DNA of 64,000 bases. Origin: Thermococcus guaymasensis DSM 11113 (GTDB lineage: Archaea; Methanobacteriota_B; Thermococci; Thermococcales; Thermococcaceae). The DNA lies in assembly GCF_000816105.1 (NCBI RefSeq), contig NZ_CP007140.1, forward strand, positions 1,018,388 to 1,082,387, in the 5' to 3' direction. Each line of letters begins with the position of its first letter. The first letter of the stretch is position 1. Below, piece after piece: positions 42,107 to 49,747 of this stretch. The translations under genes and the position numbers were made by a program. The notes under the pieces are model-generated. The model was not told the origin of the DNA and did no database searches. It was given only the letters and a program-made list of their open reading frames with translations.

Positions 42107-42934
42107 TTAGTTTTTCCTTATCTCGTTCCACACACCCGCCATGATGAGGAATGCGCCCGCTAAAGCCCTCTTCGTGAACCTCTCGTCGAGAACCAGGAAC
42201 GCCGATAGGGAGCCGAATACTGGCTCCATCGAATAGATGAGCGCCGCCTTGTAGGCCGTCGTGTGCTTCTGGTACTTAACCTGGAGGGTGAACGCTATAA
42301 CCGTTCCAAAGAGGGTCGTGTAGAGCAGTCCAAGCCAGGGAGGTAACTCGCGGGGGAAAACCCTGGGCTCAAATGCCAGAGCGAAGGTTAGGGAAAACAC
42401 GAAGTTCCAGAAAATCTGCCAGAAGGCCAGGCTGAGGTAATCCTTCTCGCCAAAGCGCTGAACGAGGACTATCTGGAATGCGAAGCTGAGGGCGCAAAGG
42501 GCTGTTAGGAGGTCACCGTAGTTTATGCTTGTGCTGGCTCCGGAGATAAGGTAGAGGCCTGTGAGAGCTATGGCAAGCGACAGGCCATCCCTGAGCTTGA
42601 CCCTCTCGCCGAGGAGGGGGTATGCTATGAATGGCGTGAAGACGACGTAGAGGGATGTTATAAACGCCGAGTTTGACGCGGTGGTGTACTCAAGGCCAAC
42701 AATCTGGAAGCCGTGACCGAAGAAAAGTGTGATGCCGAGGAGGAAGCCCTCACGCAGGGTTTCTTTCTTTAGGGCTTTTGAACGGAAGAGCAGGAGCATG
42801 ATGAGCGATGCGATACCAAAGCGATAGGCAAGGAAGAGAATTGGTGGTAGATAATTCAAGCTAACCTTCATTGCAGGGAACGTAAACCCCCATATCGCCG
42901 TGATGCCGAGGAGTATGAGCTCCGAGCGGTTCAT
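42107..42934 (-). CDS. EamA/DMT-family transporter
   Basis: The 275-residue protein has ten helices in two repeats of five, each repeat of the EamA type (WGFTFPAMKVSLNYLPPILFLAYRFGIASL; then SLSAFLVLDERFTKRALAGAFLIMAGV). It is a drug/metabolite or amino-acid exporter; substrate unknown. ATG 42934 has no ribosome site; CTTATAAAAAG lies about 25 bases upstream, so the message may be leaderless. It diverges from the polyferredoxin gene. Confidence 0.9.
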   Translation of the reverse strand: MNRSELILLGITAIWGFTFPAMKVSLNYLPPILFLAYRFGIASLIMLLLFRSKALKKETLREGFLLGITLFFGHGFQIVGLEYTTASNSAFITSLYVVFTPFIAYPLLGERVKLRDGLSLAIALTGLYLISGASTSINYGDLLTALCALSFAFQIVLVQRFGEKDYLSLAFWQIFWNFVFSLTFALAFEPRVFPRELPPWLGLLYTTLFGTVIAFTLQVKYQKHTTAYKAALIYSMEPVFGSLSAFLVLDERFTKRALAGAFLIMAGVWNEIRKN

Positions 42935-43015
42935 CGCGTTCGTTAAAGTTTTTCTTTTTATAAGTTCTTCCGTTCGTATAGATCCATATCTGCACGCTTC
43001 GTTGGGTTCATAAAG

Positions 43016-43029
43016 GGTTATATAATATG
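43016..43029 (+). promoter_or_regulatory. TATA promoter of the tungsten oxidoreductase operon
   Basis: GGTTATATAATATG lies about 35 bases before ATG 43058, with AGGTGATAAC in the short leader. The sequence GGGTTCATA...TATGAACCC (43005-43033) spans it as an inverted repeat, a possible operator overlapping the TATA box. Confidence 0.5.
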
Positions 43030-43057
43030 AACCCAAATACATCAATTAGGTGATAAC

Positions 43058-43585
43058 ATGGGTGAGGAAGCCACCGAGAGGTTATGGATTCTGGTGACTC
43101 CCGAAAGGTGCAGCGGCTGCCGGCTGTGCGAGGTTGCCTGTTCTCTGGAGCACGAGGGGATCATATGGCCGGAGGCTTCGCGCATAAGGGTCTTTGAGAC
43201 ACTGCCCGGCATCAACGTTCCCCACACCTGCGTCCAGTGTCCGGACTACCCGTGTGTTAATGCCTGCAAGTTCGGCGCGCTGAGCGTTGATGAAAAAACC
43301 GGCGCGGTGCTCGTGGACGAAGAGAAGTGTACCGAGTGCGGGGCGTGCGTTCTAGCGTGTCCCGGTAGCGTGCCGAGGATTCCTGCCGGCAAGGGCAGTG
43401 TTGTCATATGCGACCTCTGTGGAGGAGAGCCGAAGTGCGTCGAGGTATGCCACGAGGCGGGACATGACGCGTTAAAGCTCGTCAAGGGAGACTACAGATC
43501 CGTTTTCAGGACGTTCGCCAAAGATCCGCTGGAGAAGAGCTACGACGTGGCGAAAAAGGTCTTTGGAGAAGAGTTCTTGGGGTGA
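43058..43585 (+). CDS. Polyferredoxin partner of the WOR5-like tungsten oxidoreductase
   Basis: The 175-residue protein has four [4Fe-4S] motifs (CSGCRLCEVAC, CVQCPDYPCVNAC, CTECGACVLAC, CDLCGGEPKCVEVC), about 19 kDa. In Pyrococcus furiosus WOR5 is a heterodimer of a 65-kDa tungsten subunit and a 19-kDa subunit with four clusters; size, cluster number and the immediately following gene agree. It passes electrons from the tungsten subunit to ferredoxin. The stop lies 2 bases before the next start, so the pair is co-made. Confidence 0.88.
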   Translation: MGEEATERLWILVTPERCSGCRLCEVACSLEHEGIIWPEASRIRVFETLPGINVPHTCVQCPDYPCVNACKFGALSVDEKTGAVLVDEEKCTECGACVLACPGSVPRIPAGKGSVVICDLCGGEPKCVEVCHEAGHDALKLVKGDYRSVFRTFAKDPLEKSYDVAKKVFGEEFLG

Positions 43586-43589
43586 TAGC

Positions 43590-45464
43590 ATGAGGGGATA
43601 CGCTGGAAAGCTTCTCGATGTTGACTTGACCAGGGAGAAAGTCAGGGAAGTCGAGCTGGACGAGGAAATCTTGAGGAAGTTCTACGGCGGGAGAGGGCTC
43701 GGTACCTACCTCCTTTGGAAGGAGCTGGGGGAGAAGTGGGAAAAGGTCGATCCCCTCGGCGAGGAGAACCTTCTTTTGATACTCACCGGCCCGCTGACGG
43801 GCTATTACCCCGGCATGAAGACCGCCGTCGTTTCCAAGTCGCCGGAGAGCAACGGCGTCGTTGGGAGCGTTTTAAGCAGTGAAGTTGGGTTGGAACTTAA
43901 AGCGAGCGGCTACGACGGGATAATCATCAGGGGAAAGGCCAAGAACCCCGTCTACCTGTTTGTCCACAACGACACCGTTGAGATAAGGGACGCGGGCAAA
44001 TACTGGGGTATGGGCGGTGTTGGGCTCCACAAGACCCTCCTGAAGGAGGTCTATGAGGAGATACGGAAGAAGGAGAAGCTGAAGGGCGTTCCCAAGGAGC
44101 CTGCGATGATGTACATCGGTAGGGCCGGCGAAAATCAGGTTCGCTACGCCGCGATAATGACAAAGCTCATGCACGCGGCTGGTTACGGCGGCTACGGAGC
44201 GGTCATGGGCAGCAAGAACCTCAAGGCTATCCTCGTGAAGGGAAGCGGTTCCCTGCCGGAGGTTCACGACAGGGAGAAAATGAGGTCTCTCCTCCGGGAG
44301 TTCTGGAAAGAGCTGTTCTCCATGACGACCTTCAGGGAGTGGGGCACCGGGGCAGGCGGTTACAGCGTCGGCCACGACAGGTCGAGCGAGCCCATAAGGA
44401 ACTGGCAGGAGGAGTACCACGACGACGAGAAGATCAGCGTGGTCAACTTTGAAAACAAGGCCTGGATAAAGAAGTACTGGGCTGACTACGGCTGTCCTGT
44501 AAACTGTATGAAGATTTCATACCTCCGCTATGGCCCGTACAAGGGCTCGATAACAGACGCGCCTGACTACGAGCTTATGGCCTACATGGGCACAAACCTC
44601 GGCATATTCGAGCCGGAGAAGATCGTCTACCTTTCCTACCTGGTGGACGAGCTCGGCCTGGACGGCATAAACGCGGGCAACGTCCTTGGCTTTGCGGCTG
44701 AGCTCTACCAGCGAGGAATCCTCACGGAGGAGGACATCGGCTTCAAGCTCGAATGGGGGGACGAGAAGGCCTTCGCAAAGCTCCTGCACCTCATAGCCGA
44801 AAGGGAGGGCATAGGTGAGATACTCGCCGAGGGAACCTACAGGGCTGCGCTGAAGATTTCGGAGATGAAGGGAGTGGATGCTACCAAATACGCCGTCCAC
44901 GTAAAGGGCATCGGCATTGGTGCCCACGGCGTAAGGAGCGAGCTCGACTACACGAGGGACATCAGTTACGCCGTCTCGGTCCAGGGAGGCGACCATACCT
45001 CGACAGCAGCCCTTCCTGCGAAGAGCTACGAGGGGGAGATGGTGAACGCATTCTACGACTCCGCAGTAGTCTGTATGTTCGTTACGAAGCCAGGATTCGA
45101 GAGAATCCTTGAGTTCGGAAACGCTGTCACGGGCTTTGAGCTGACGCCGGAGAAGTGGTTCAATGAGACCGGCCTGAGGATAATCCACCTCCAGAGGATC
45201 CTGCTCCTTCTCGGAGGGCCCGATGCCTACTGGGACCCTAGGAAGGACGACGACAACCCGCCGAGATTCTACGAGCCTCTCCCGAGCGGGCCGGCGAAAG
45301 GAAAGGCCCCAAGCATGGAGGACATAAAGGTCAAGGCAAAGCAGTACTACGAGGAGATTGGCTACGACGAAAACGGCATTCCGAAGGAGGAGGTACTGGA
45401 GGAGCTCGGGCTTGGAGAGGCGAAGAGGGAAGTCCGGAGAATCAAAAAGCGCCTAAGTCTTTAA
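43590..45464 (+). CDS. Aldehyde:ferredoxin oxidoreductase family, WOR5-like tungsten subunit
   Basis: The 624-residue protein has the AOR-family pattern: GYAGKLLDVDLTREKV at the start, GGRGLGTYLL for pterin binding, ADYGCPVNCMKI for the cluster ligands, DYELMAYMGTNLGI, and the domain 3 motif EYPLMG-like LDGINAGNVLGFA. It oxidises an aldehyde to acid with a tungsten-bispterin site and reduces ferredoxin. The C-terminal pterin region KGIGIGAHGVRSELD lies near residue 445. The broad-substrate WOR5 is the nearest call because of the four-cluster partner; other AOR-family members are an alternative. GGTGATAGC precedes ATG 43590. Confidence 0.88.
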   Translation: MRGYAGKLLDVDLTREKVREVELDEEILRKFYGGRGLGTYLLWKELGEKWEKVDPLGEENLLLILTGPLTGYYPGMKTAVVSKSPESNGVVGSVLSSEVGLELKASGYDGIIIRGKAKNPVYLFVHNDTVEIRDAGKYWGMGGVGLHKTLLKEVYEEIRKKEKLKGVPKEPAMMYIGRAGENQVRYAAIMTKLMHAAGYGGYGAVMGSKNLKAILVKGSGSLPEVHDREKMRSLLREFWKELFSMTTFREWGTGAGGYSVGHDRSSEPIRNWQEEYHDDEKISVVNFENKAWIKKYWADYGCPVNCMKISYLRYGPYKGSITDAPDYELMAYMGTNLGIFEPEKIVYLSYLVDELGLDGINAGNVLGFAAELYQRGILTEEDIGFKLEWGDEKAFAKLLHLIAEREGIGEILAEGTYRAALKISEMKGVDATKYAVHVKGIGIGAHGVRSELDYTRDISYAVSVQGGDHTSTAALPAKSYEGEMVNAFYDSAVVCMFVTKPGFERILEFGNAVTGFELTPEKWFNETGLRIIHLQRILLLLGGPDAYWDPRKDDDNPPRFYEPLPSGPAKGKAPSMEDIKVKAKQYYEEIGYDENGIPKEEVLEELGLGEAKREVRRIKKRLSL

Positions 45465-45535
45465 CCTTTTCTTTTAAACCTCTGGTTTTGGTGGCCTTTT
45501 TAAGGCATTACTGCCAAAGTAATAACGGTGATGTT

Positions 45536-45967
45536 ATGGTCGAGTATAAGGACATGGTTCTAAAGGTTGTTGGAGAGAGGCTCTCCCCGACCAAGATGAA
45601 GGTCAAGGCCGGAGATTTTGAGATAGTGATGGACAAGCTCGGTGGAGAGGCTCCTAGCCCAATAGACTACGTTCTTGCTGCCCTCGCTGGCTGTATAAAC
45701 ATAGTGGGGACCCTCGTTGCCAAGGACATGGGAATAAACATCGAAGACCTGAGTATTGAAATCGAGGGTGTCTTCAACCCGGGGAAGCTCTACGGCAAGG
45801 GCGACGAGAGGGCGGGATACAAGGAGATAAGGGTCAAGGTTAAGGTGAAGACGGACGCGGACGAGGAGACCCTCAAGAAGTGGCTTGAGCAGGTTGAAGA
45901 GCGCTGTCCTGTCAGTGACAACCTGGCCAACCCGACCCCTGTAAAGGTCGAGTTCGAAAAGTGCTGA
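45536..45967 (+). CDS. OsmC-family protein
   Basis: The 143-residue protein matches OsmC/Ohr: GGEAPSPIDYVLAALAGCINIVGTLVAKDMG with the first redox Cys in AGC near residue 50, and EERCPVSDNLANP with the second Cys near residue 125. These cysteines reduce organic hydroperoxides in the family. It is probably an oxidative-stress protein. ATG 45536 follows GGTGATGTT. The transposable element begins right after its stop. Confidence 0.87.
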   Translation: MVEYKDMVLKVVGERLSPTKMKVKAGDFEIVMDKLGGEAPSPIDYVLAALAGCINIVGTLVAKDMGINIEDLSIEIEGVFNPGKLYGKGDERAGYKEIRVKVKVKTDADEETLKKWLEQVEERCPVSDNLANPTPVKVEFEKC

Positions 45968-45972
45968 GCGTT

Positions 45973-47391
45973 TTAGCTCTCCTTCTTTTGTATTCCTCTT
46001 GGGTAGCTTGAAAAGTTTGAGTGCGGTTTATTGAACTGACCTCCTCCCCGCCCTAAAGGGCGAGGGTTCCAACGAGTTAACCCCTCGCCAAGGGCGGAGA
46101 GGTTTGGGGGGGTTCTCATTAGGGAACCCGTTAGAACGGGTTCTTCGAACCCCTCGGGGAGGGCCTTCCCCCCGTTACCCCTCCTCTGAGCATAAAGCCC
46201 GCCCAGATTCGGGGTTATGGTTTTAACAACTTTCTTCAAAATGTTGAAAGCTCCAACTAAATCCGCATTAAAAACAAGCCCCGTCGCGGGACACTTAAAC
46301 AATCCACGAACAAACCTCGCCCCCTCGTGGGGCTTCCCGCAGACAGGGCAAACCTTAGAAGTGAAAGCCTCATCAACGAGCTCAACGACAATACCATACT
46401 CTTCCGCAACTTCGGTTAAACGTTTAATGACATACTTAAACCGCCAAACGTGAGAGAGGACGAAATTCTGCCTTTTGCCCCTATCAGAATTCCGAGCTAT
46501 GCCCTTAGGATAACCAACGACAATCTTAGAAACACCCAACTCGTAGAGCTTCCTAACCGTTCCTCTTACGGCAGTGTTAATGTAGTGTTTGGCCTGAAGC
46601 TTAGCCTTCACGTGCATTCTCTTGAGTTTTCTACTCGCTTTAGCTCCACTCTTGTTGAGTTTTGACTGGTAGTCAGCAATTTTTCTCCTCCAGTAAAAAG
46701 CAATGCTCTTCAGCGGCCTTCCATTCACGAGGAAGCTTTCTCCATTCTCCACATAAACTGCCATCAAATTGTTTACTCCAAGGTCAATTCCCGCCGAGAG
46801 GCTTCCTTTTGGCGTTCTTGGAACGCTTACCCATTCCTCACCCTCAAGTTTTTCCCCGACAGTAAGGCTAACGTGAGCATACCATTTCCGCTTAACGGGG
46901 TCATAAGTGATTTCTAAGCGTCCTTGCTTGCCCTTCAGGTGAATTCTTCCCTTAAACTGGACTTCGAGGCGTTTAAACTTGCCAAGACCCTTGAGGATTA
47001 GTTTGTTCCCTTCAACCTTGTACTGGTCGTTTCTGAGAACGATTAAGGGTCTTCTCCTCCCGTCTTCTTCCAGGTAGTTTGGTGGTTTTGGTTTGAGCCA
47101 AGAGGGGAGTTCTCCATTCCTCTTCTTCCTCAGGAGTGAGAAGAATGAGCGCCAAGCTTCCGCATTTTTGCGACATATTTGTTGAACGGTTGCCGACCCG
47201 ATTTCTCGTTTAAACTCTTCATAAACGGTTTTTTCTGTGCTGTTGAAGTCCACGATTTTGTGTTGGAAGAATTCTTGTCGCCTCAAGTAGTTTACTCGGT
47301 TCCAGGCTTTGGCTCCTGCATCGGCTAACTGGTGGAGGATTTTTGCTTGTTCTTTTGAGGGCTGGAGTTTTACCGTTACTGTTCTCTTCAT
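45973..47391 (-). CDS. tnpB: TnpB (IS605 OrfB) RNA-guided nuclease-like protein
   Basis: The 472-residue protein has the TnpB layout: an N-terminal helix-turn-helix-like part, a beta domain, and a RuvC fold with GIDLGVNN (D203), zinc-finger CPVCGKPHEG (C348, C351) with C367, and NADLVGAFNIL (D377). At the RuvC-II strand KIVVGYPKGI has Gly293 where Glu is usual; E341 in LVDEAFTSKVC, near the finger, may be the replaced catalytic residue. No tnpA gene is present, so it cannot transpose by itself. The last residues run past the right end hairpin. TnpB proteins cut DNA with a guide RNA made from the element's end. Confidence 0.92.
   Translation of the reverse strand: MKRTVTVKLQPSKEQAKILHQLADAGAKAWNRVNYLRRQEFFQHKIVDFNSTEKTVYEEFKREIGSATVQQICRKNAEAWRSFFSLLRKKRNGELPSWLKPKPPNYLEEDGRRRPLIVLRNDQYKVEGNKLILKGLGKFKRLEVQFKGRIHLKGKQGRLEITYDPVKRKWYAHVSLTVGEKLEGEEWVSVPRTPKGSLSAGIDLGVNNLMAVYVENGESFLVNGRPLKSIAFYWRRKIADYQSKLNKSGAKASRKLKRMHVKAKLQAKHYINTAVRGTVRKLYELGVSKIVVGYPKGIARNSDRGKRQNFVLSHVWRFKYVIKRLTEVAEEYGIVVELVDEAFTSKVCPVCGKPHEGARFVRGLFKCPATGLVFNADLVGAFNILKKVVKTITPNLGGLYAQRRGNGGKALPEGFEEPVLTGSLMRTPPNLSALGEGLTRWNPRPLGRGGGQFNKPHSNFSSYPRGIQKKES
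46046..46065 (+). repeat. End hairpin, right end of the TnpB element
   Basis: CCCCGCCCTAAAGGGCGAGG contains the perfect stem CGCCCT (46049-46054) and AGGGCG (46057-46062). It differs from the left-end hairpin at three positions only, two of them compensating so that pairing is kept. Confidence 0.85.
46066..46200 (-). ncRNA. Candidate guide (omega) RNA region of the TnpB element
   Basis: By analogy with other TnpB elements the 3' end of tnpB and the right end form the guide RNA scaffold. Here a strong 9-base stem GAACCCGTT/AACGGGTTC (46124-46132 and 46135-46143) and pairing between AGGGCGG and CGCCCT tracts are visible. The guide would be the host sequence just past the right end, at about 46010-46035. 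The exact ends cannot be fixed by sequence. Confidence 0.5.
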
Positions 47392-47470
47392 TTCAAGGTA
47401 TAGTGTGAATTTTAGGCTTTAAAATAGTTTTGCCTTCCTGCCTAAAGGCTGGTTGGGTGTTTTATTGCAT

Positions 47471-47490
47471 CCCCGCCGTGAACGGCGAGG
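47471..47490 (+). repeat. End hairpin, left end of the TnpB element
   Basis: CCCCGCCGTGAACGGCGAGG contains the stem CGCCGT (47474-47479) and ACGGCG (47482-47487). Same orientation as the right-end hairpin, as in the IS200/IS605 family, where such hairpins are recognised by the Y1 transposase. It is followed by CTTTCAAAAG. Confidence 0.85.
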
Positions 47491-47526
47491 CTTTCAAAAG
47501 AAAAATGTAAGTTCCGGGTTGCTTTC

Positions 47527-47835
47527 TCACTCGCCGGGCCCATTGACACATGACATGTTCATAGCCAGGAGCATCTCGACGTAGCCTGATTCGAGGTTTT
47601 TCTTTATTCTGTCCGCCAGCTCCTCGAACTCCTCAACTGTGAGCGGCCTCTTGGTTTTGAGCCATTTAATCTTCCCGTCGTTCTTGTCGAGGACTACTAT
47701 CTCTCCTTCAGTTATGAGCGGGACGTAGTTCATCTTCACCCCGTACAGCTCCTCAGCAAAGGCCAGCTTCGCTCTCAGAAGCTCAAGGTAGTTGGCAAGG
47801 TCTTCCCCCAGAATCTTCCTGAACTCGCGCTCCAT
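47527..47835 (-). CDS. Hypothetical small protein
   Basis: I do not recognise this 102-residue protein. It has an N-terminal helix, a small beta region (EGEIVVLDKNDGKIKWLKTKRPLT) and a C-terminal helix ending in a Cys-containing tail (MNMSCVNGPGE). GGTGGAAAG stands before the ATG. It diverges from the GH57 gene and may share the promoter area 47836-47960. Confidence 0.72.
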   Translation of the reverse strand: MEREFRKILGEDLANYLELLRAKLAFAEELYGVKMNYVPLITEGEIVVLDKNDGKIKWLKTKRPLTVEEFEELADRIKKNLESGYVEMLLAMNMSCVNGPGE

Positions 47836-47960
47836 CTTTCCACCGCTGAAACTTCAATGTACAGGTTTATTAATCTATCGGGCACATCTGGGTAAAAGTG
47901 CCCTTTAATTTTCCCGAAACTGAGATAAGGCCGAGGGATGTATCACCACAGGTGAGACAA

Positions 47961-49688
47961 ATGGAGATGAAGTACGCCCACCACTTCCACGCCTACCAGC
48001 CCGGCGACATAGTTTACGTTAAAGATGGAGACGGCTCCGGGCCGATAGAGTATGAGGAGAGAAAGAGCCCCGTAGCGATAAAAATCCGGGGGGAGGAAGT
48101 TAAGGGTGAGAACTGGACGAGGGCGATGCTCCACTCCTACGAACACATAGCAGATACGCTCTCGCGCATGAAGGGCATCAGCGTTGACATAGAGCCCTTC
48201 ACGTTCCTTATGCTCCTCCACTACCATAAGAGCGCCTTCGAAGACGCCGTTGAGCTTCTGGGGAAGTTTGACGCTGTTCCAACGACCCCGTTCCATCCGA
48301 TAGTTCCCCACCTTGACGAGTTCGAGCAGAGGATCCTTGCGAGAGTTTCATTCGACTTCTACGCCCCCCTTATTGGAAACAAACCTGTAATCGGCTACTG
48401 GCTCCCCGAGGCGGTCATAACACGCCGCAGTGCCGAGCTCATCGAGTCCTCAACCGACAGGAAGCTTGTGTTCCTCCTCGACGAAAGGCAACTCCTCTAC
48501 GACTTCCCCCAGGCCAAGCACTCTTGCAACCGCTACGGCAACTCCTTTGTCTTCGGGAGGGAGTGGAGCATAAGCGACGCCTTCGCCTTCAACACCCTCG
48601 ACGTCCCTGGCCTGGTTTCGGCCACCCTCGCCTTCAGGGACGAGCACAAGGAGAAGCTCGGCGTCCCCTACCTGGTCTTCACCGCCAGCGACCTTGAGAG
48701 CCTCCTCGGGAACCCCGCCCAGCTCGACCGCTTCACCGCCTGGATGGAGGGACTTGAGAGGAACGGCGTCGAGAGAGTCTCTGCGATGGAGTTCGTGAGG
48801 AGGAAGCTCTCCGGGGAGTTCAAGCGCTTGGACGGCGAGTGCTCCTTTGAGATGGGCGTCAAGGACTACTCCGCGTGGAGCGACTACTTCGACCTGAGCC
48901 TCGACGGCAAGACAAGCGATTCCCGGTGGCTCGGCTACAGGAGGGCCGACGGAAAGGTTTTCGCGAGAGAAGTGAACGGCAGGAAAGTCTCCCAGATCTG
49001 GAAGGTCGCCTTCACGCGCCTCTTCGAGGAGCTGAACAGGGTGGTGAGGCGGGGAGTCCTGAAGGGCCTCGAAGGGCTTGGGGCCAACGCTGAGGAGTTC
49101 CTCGTCCGCTACGCTAGGGTATTCTTTAGGGACTACTACGATTACTTCGGCATGGATACTTCGCTCGACTACGTGCTTGAGCCTGCTGGCGGAGACAGAA
49201 ATGCCCTGAAGCTCGGAAGGATTTACTACCTCATGCTCCTCGCAAACCACTCCTGCCCGCGCTTCTGGGAGAACCTCGACACCCGCGTCGCCTTCGGCAA
49301 CGTTGCGGTAATGGCAAATGCTTTAATAGAGCTCATGGACTACTTCAACGGCTGTGAGCTCCAGAACCTCTTCGTGGAAGCCTACCTGAAGCTCCTCAAC
49401 TTCGAGAGCCTCTACCACGTCTGGAACCTCGGGACAATGCCTTCCTTGGAGGGCTGGGAGACGAGTGAAGACGCCTGGAAGGACGCTCTGAGACCAGAGG
49501 TCCCCAACAGCGGCTACAACGTGGTGACGAGGGCCGCTCTATACGTCGGCAGGCGCGACCTTAAGGGTGACCTGAGGATCATCATTGAGAACTACAACCT
49601 CAACTGGGCGGTGGCAGACACGGGTCACATTCCGGGCGAGAGGCACGGCCACTGGGAAAACCAGGAGTGGTGCGAGCACAGGGAATGA
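47961..49688 (+). CDS. Glycoside hydrolase family 57 protein
   Basis: The 575-residue protein has the GH57 (beta/alpha)7 barrel motifs: KYAHHFHAYQPGD at the start (HxH-Q type motif 1), LHYHKSAFEDAVELL, TTPFHPIVPHLDE, and GYWLPEAVI with Glu150 as the expected catalytic nucleophile. The family includes amylases, 4-alpha-glucanotransferases and branching enzymes of Thermococcales; specificity is not clear. No signal peptide, so it acts on intracellular glycan. ATG 47961 follows GGTGAGACAA. The track upstream to 47898 has no better start. Confidence 0.88.
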   Translation: MEMKYAHHFHAYQPGDIVYVKDGDGSGPIEYEERKSPVAIKIRGEEVKGENWTRAMLHSYEHIADTLSRMKGISVDIEPFTFLMLLHYHKSAFEDAVELLGKFDAVPTTPFHPIVPHLDEFEQRILARVSFDFYAPLIGNKPVIGYWLPEAVITRRSAELIESSTDRKLVFLLDERQLLYDFPQAKHSCNRYGNSFVFGREWSISDAFAFNTLDVPGLVSATLAFRDEHKEKLGVPYLVFTASDLESLLGNPAQLDRFTAWMEGLERNGVERVSAMEFVRRKLSGEFKRLDGECSFEMGVKDYSAWSDYFDLSLDGKTSDSRWLGYRRADGKVFAREVNGRKVSQIWKVAFTRLFEELNRVVRRGVLKGLEGLGANAEEFLVRYARVFFRDYYDYFGMDTSLDYVLEPAGGDRNALKLGRIYYLMLLANHSCPRFWENLDTRVAFGNVAVMANALIELMDYFNGCELQNLFVEAYLKLLNFESLYHVWNLGTMPSLEGWETSEDAWKDALRPEVPNSGYNVVTRAALYVGRRDLKGDLRIIIENYNLNWAVADTGHIPGERHGHWENQEWCEHRE

Positions 49689-49747
49689 ATTAACCTTTTT
49701 CCTTTCTTCTCGATTTCATTATTGAAGTGTTTGGGACTGAACTTGCT

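Larger units (their letters stand above)
46046..47490 (-). mobile_element. IS200/IS605-type element with tnpB only
   Basis: The element is bounded by two matching subterminal hairpins (46046-46065 and 47471-47490). It carries only tnpB, no Y1 transposase tnpA. The true ends lie a few bases outside the hairpins, near 46030 on the right end and 47500 on the left end. The gene flanks are the OsmC gene and a small hypothetical gene, so the element lies between genes. Target duplication is not expected for this family. Confidence 0.78.

Noticed and set aside
46046-47490. The paired 20-base hairpins as part of a CRISPR array
   Set aside because: There are only two copies, 1.4 kb apart, flanking a tnpB gene; there are no regular spacers.
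48450-49250. 266-codon antisense frame in the GH57 gene
   Set aside because: The plus-strand frame has catalytic motifs and a ribosome site; the antisense has neither.
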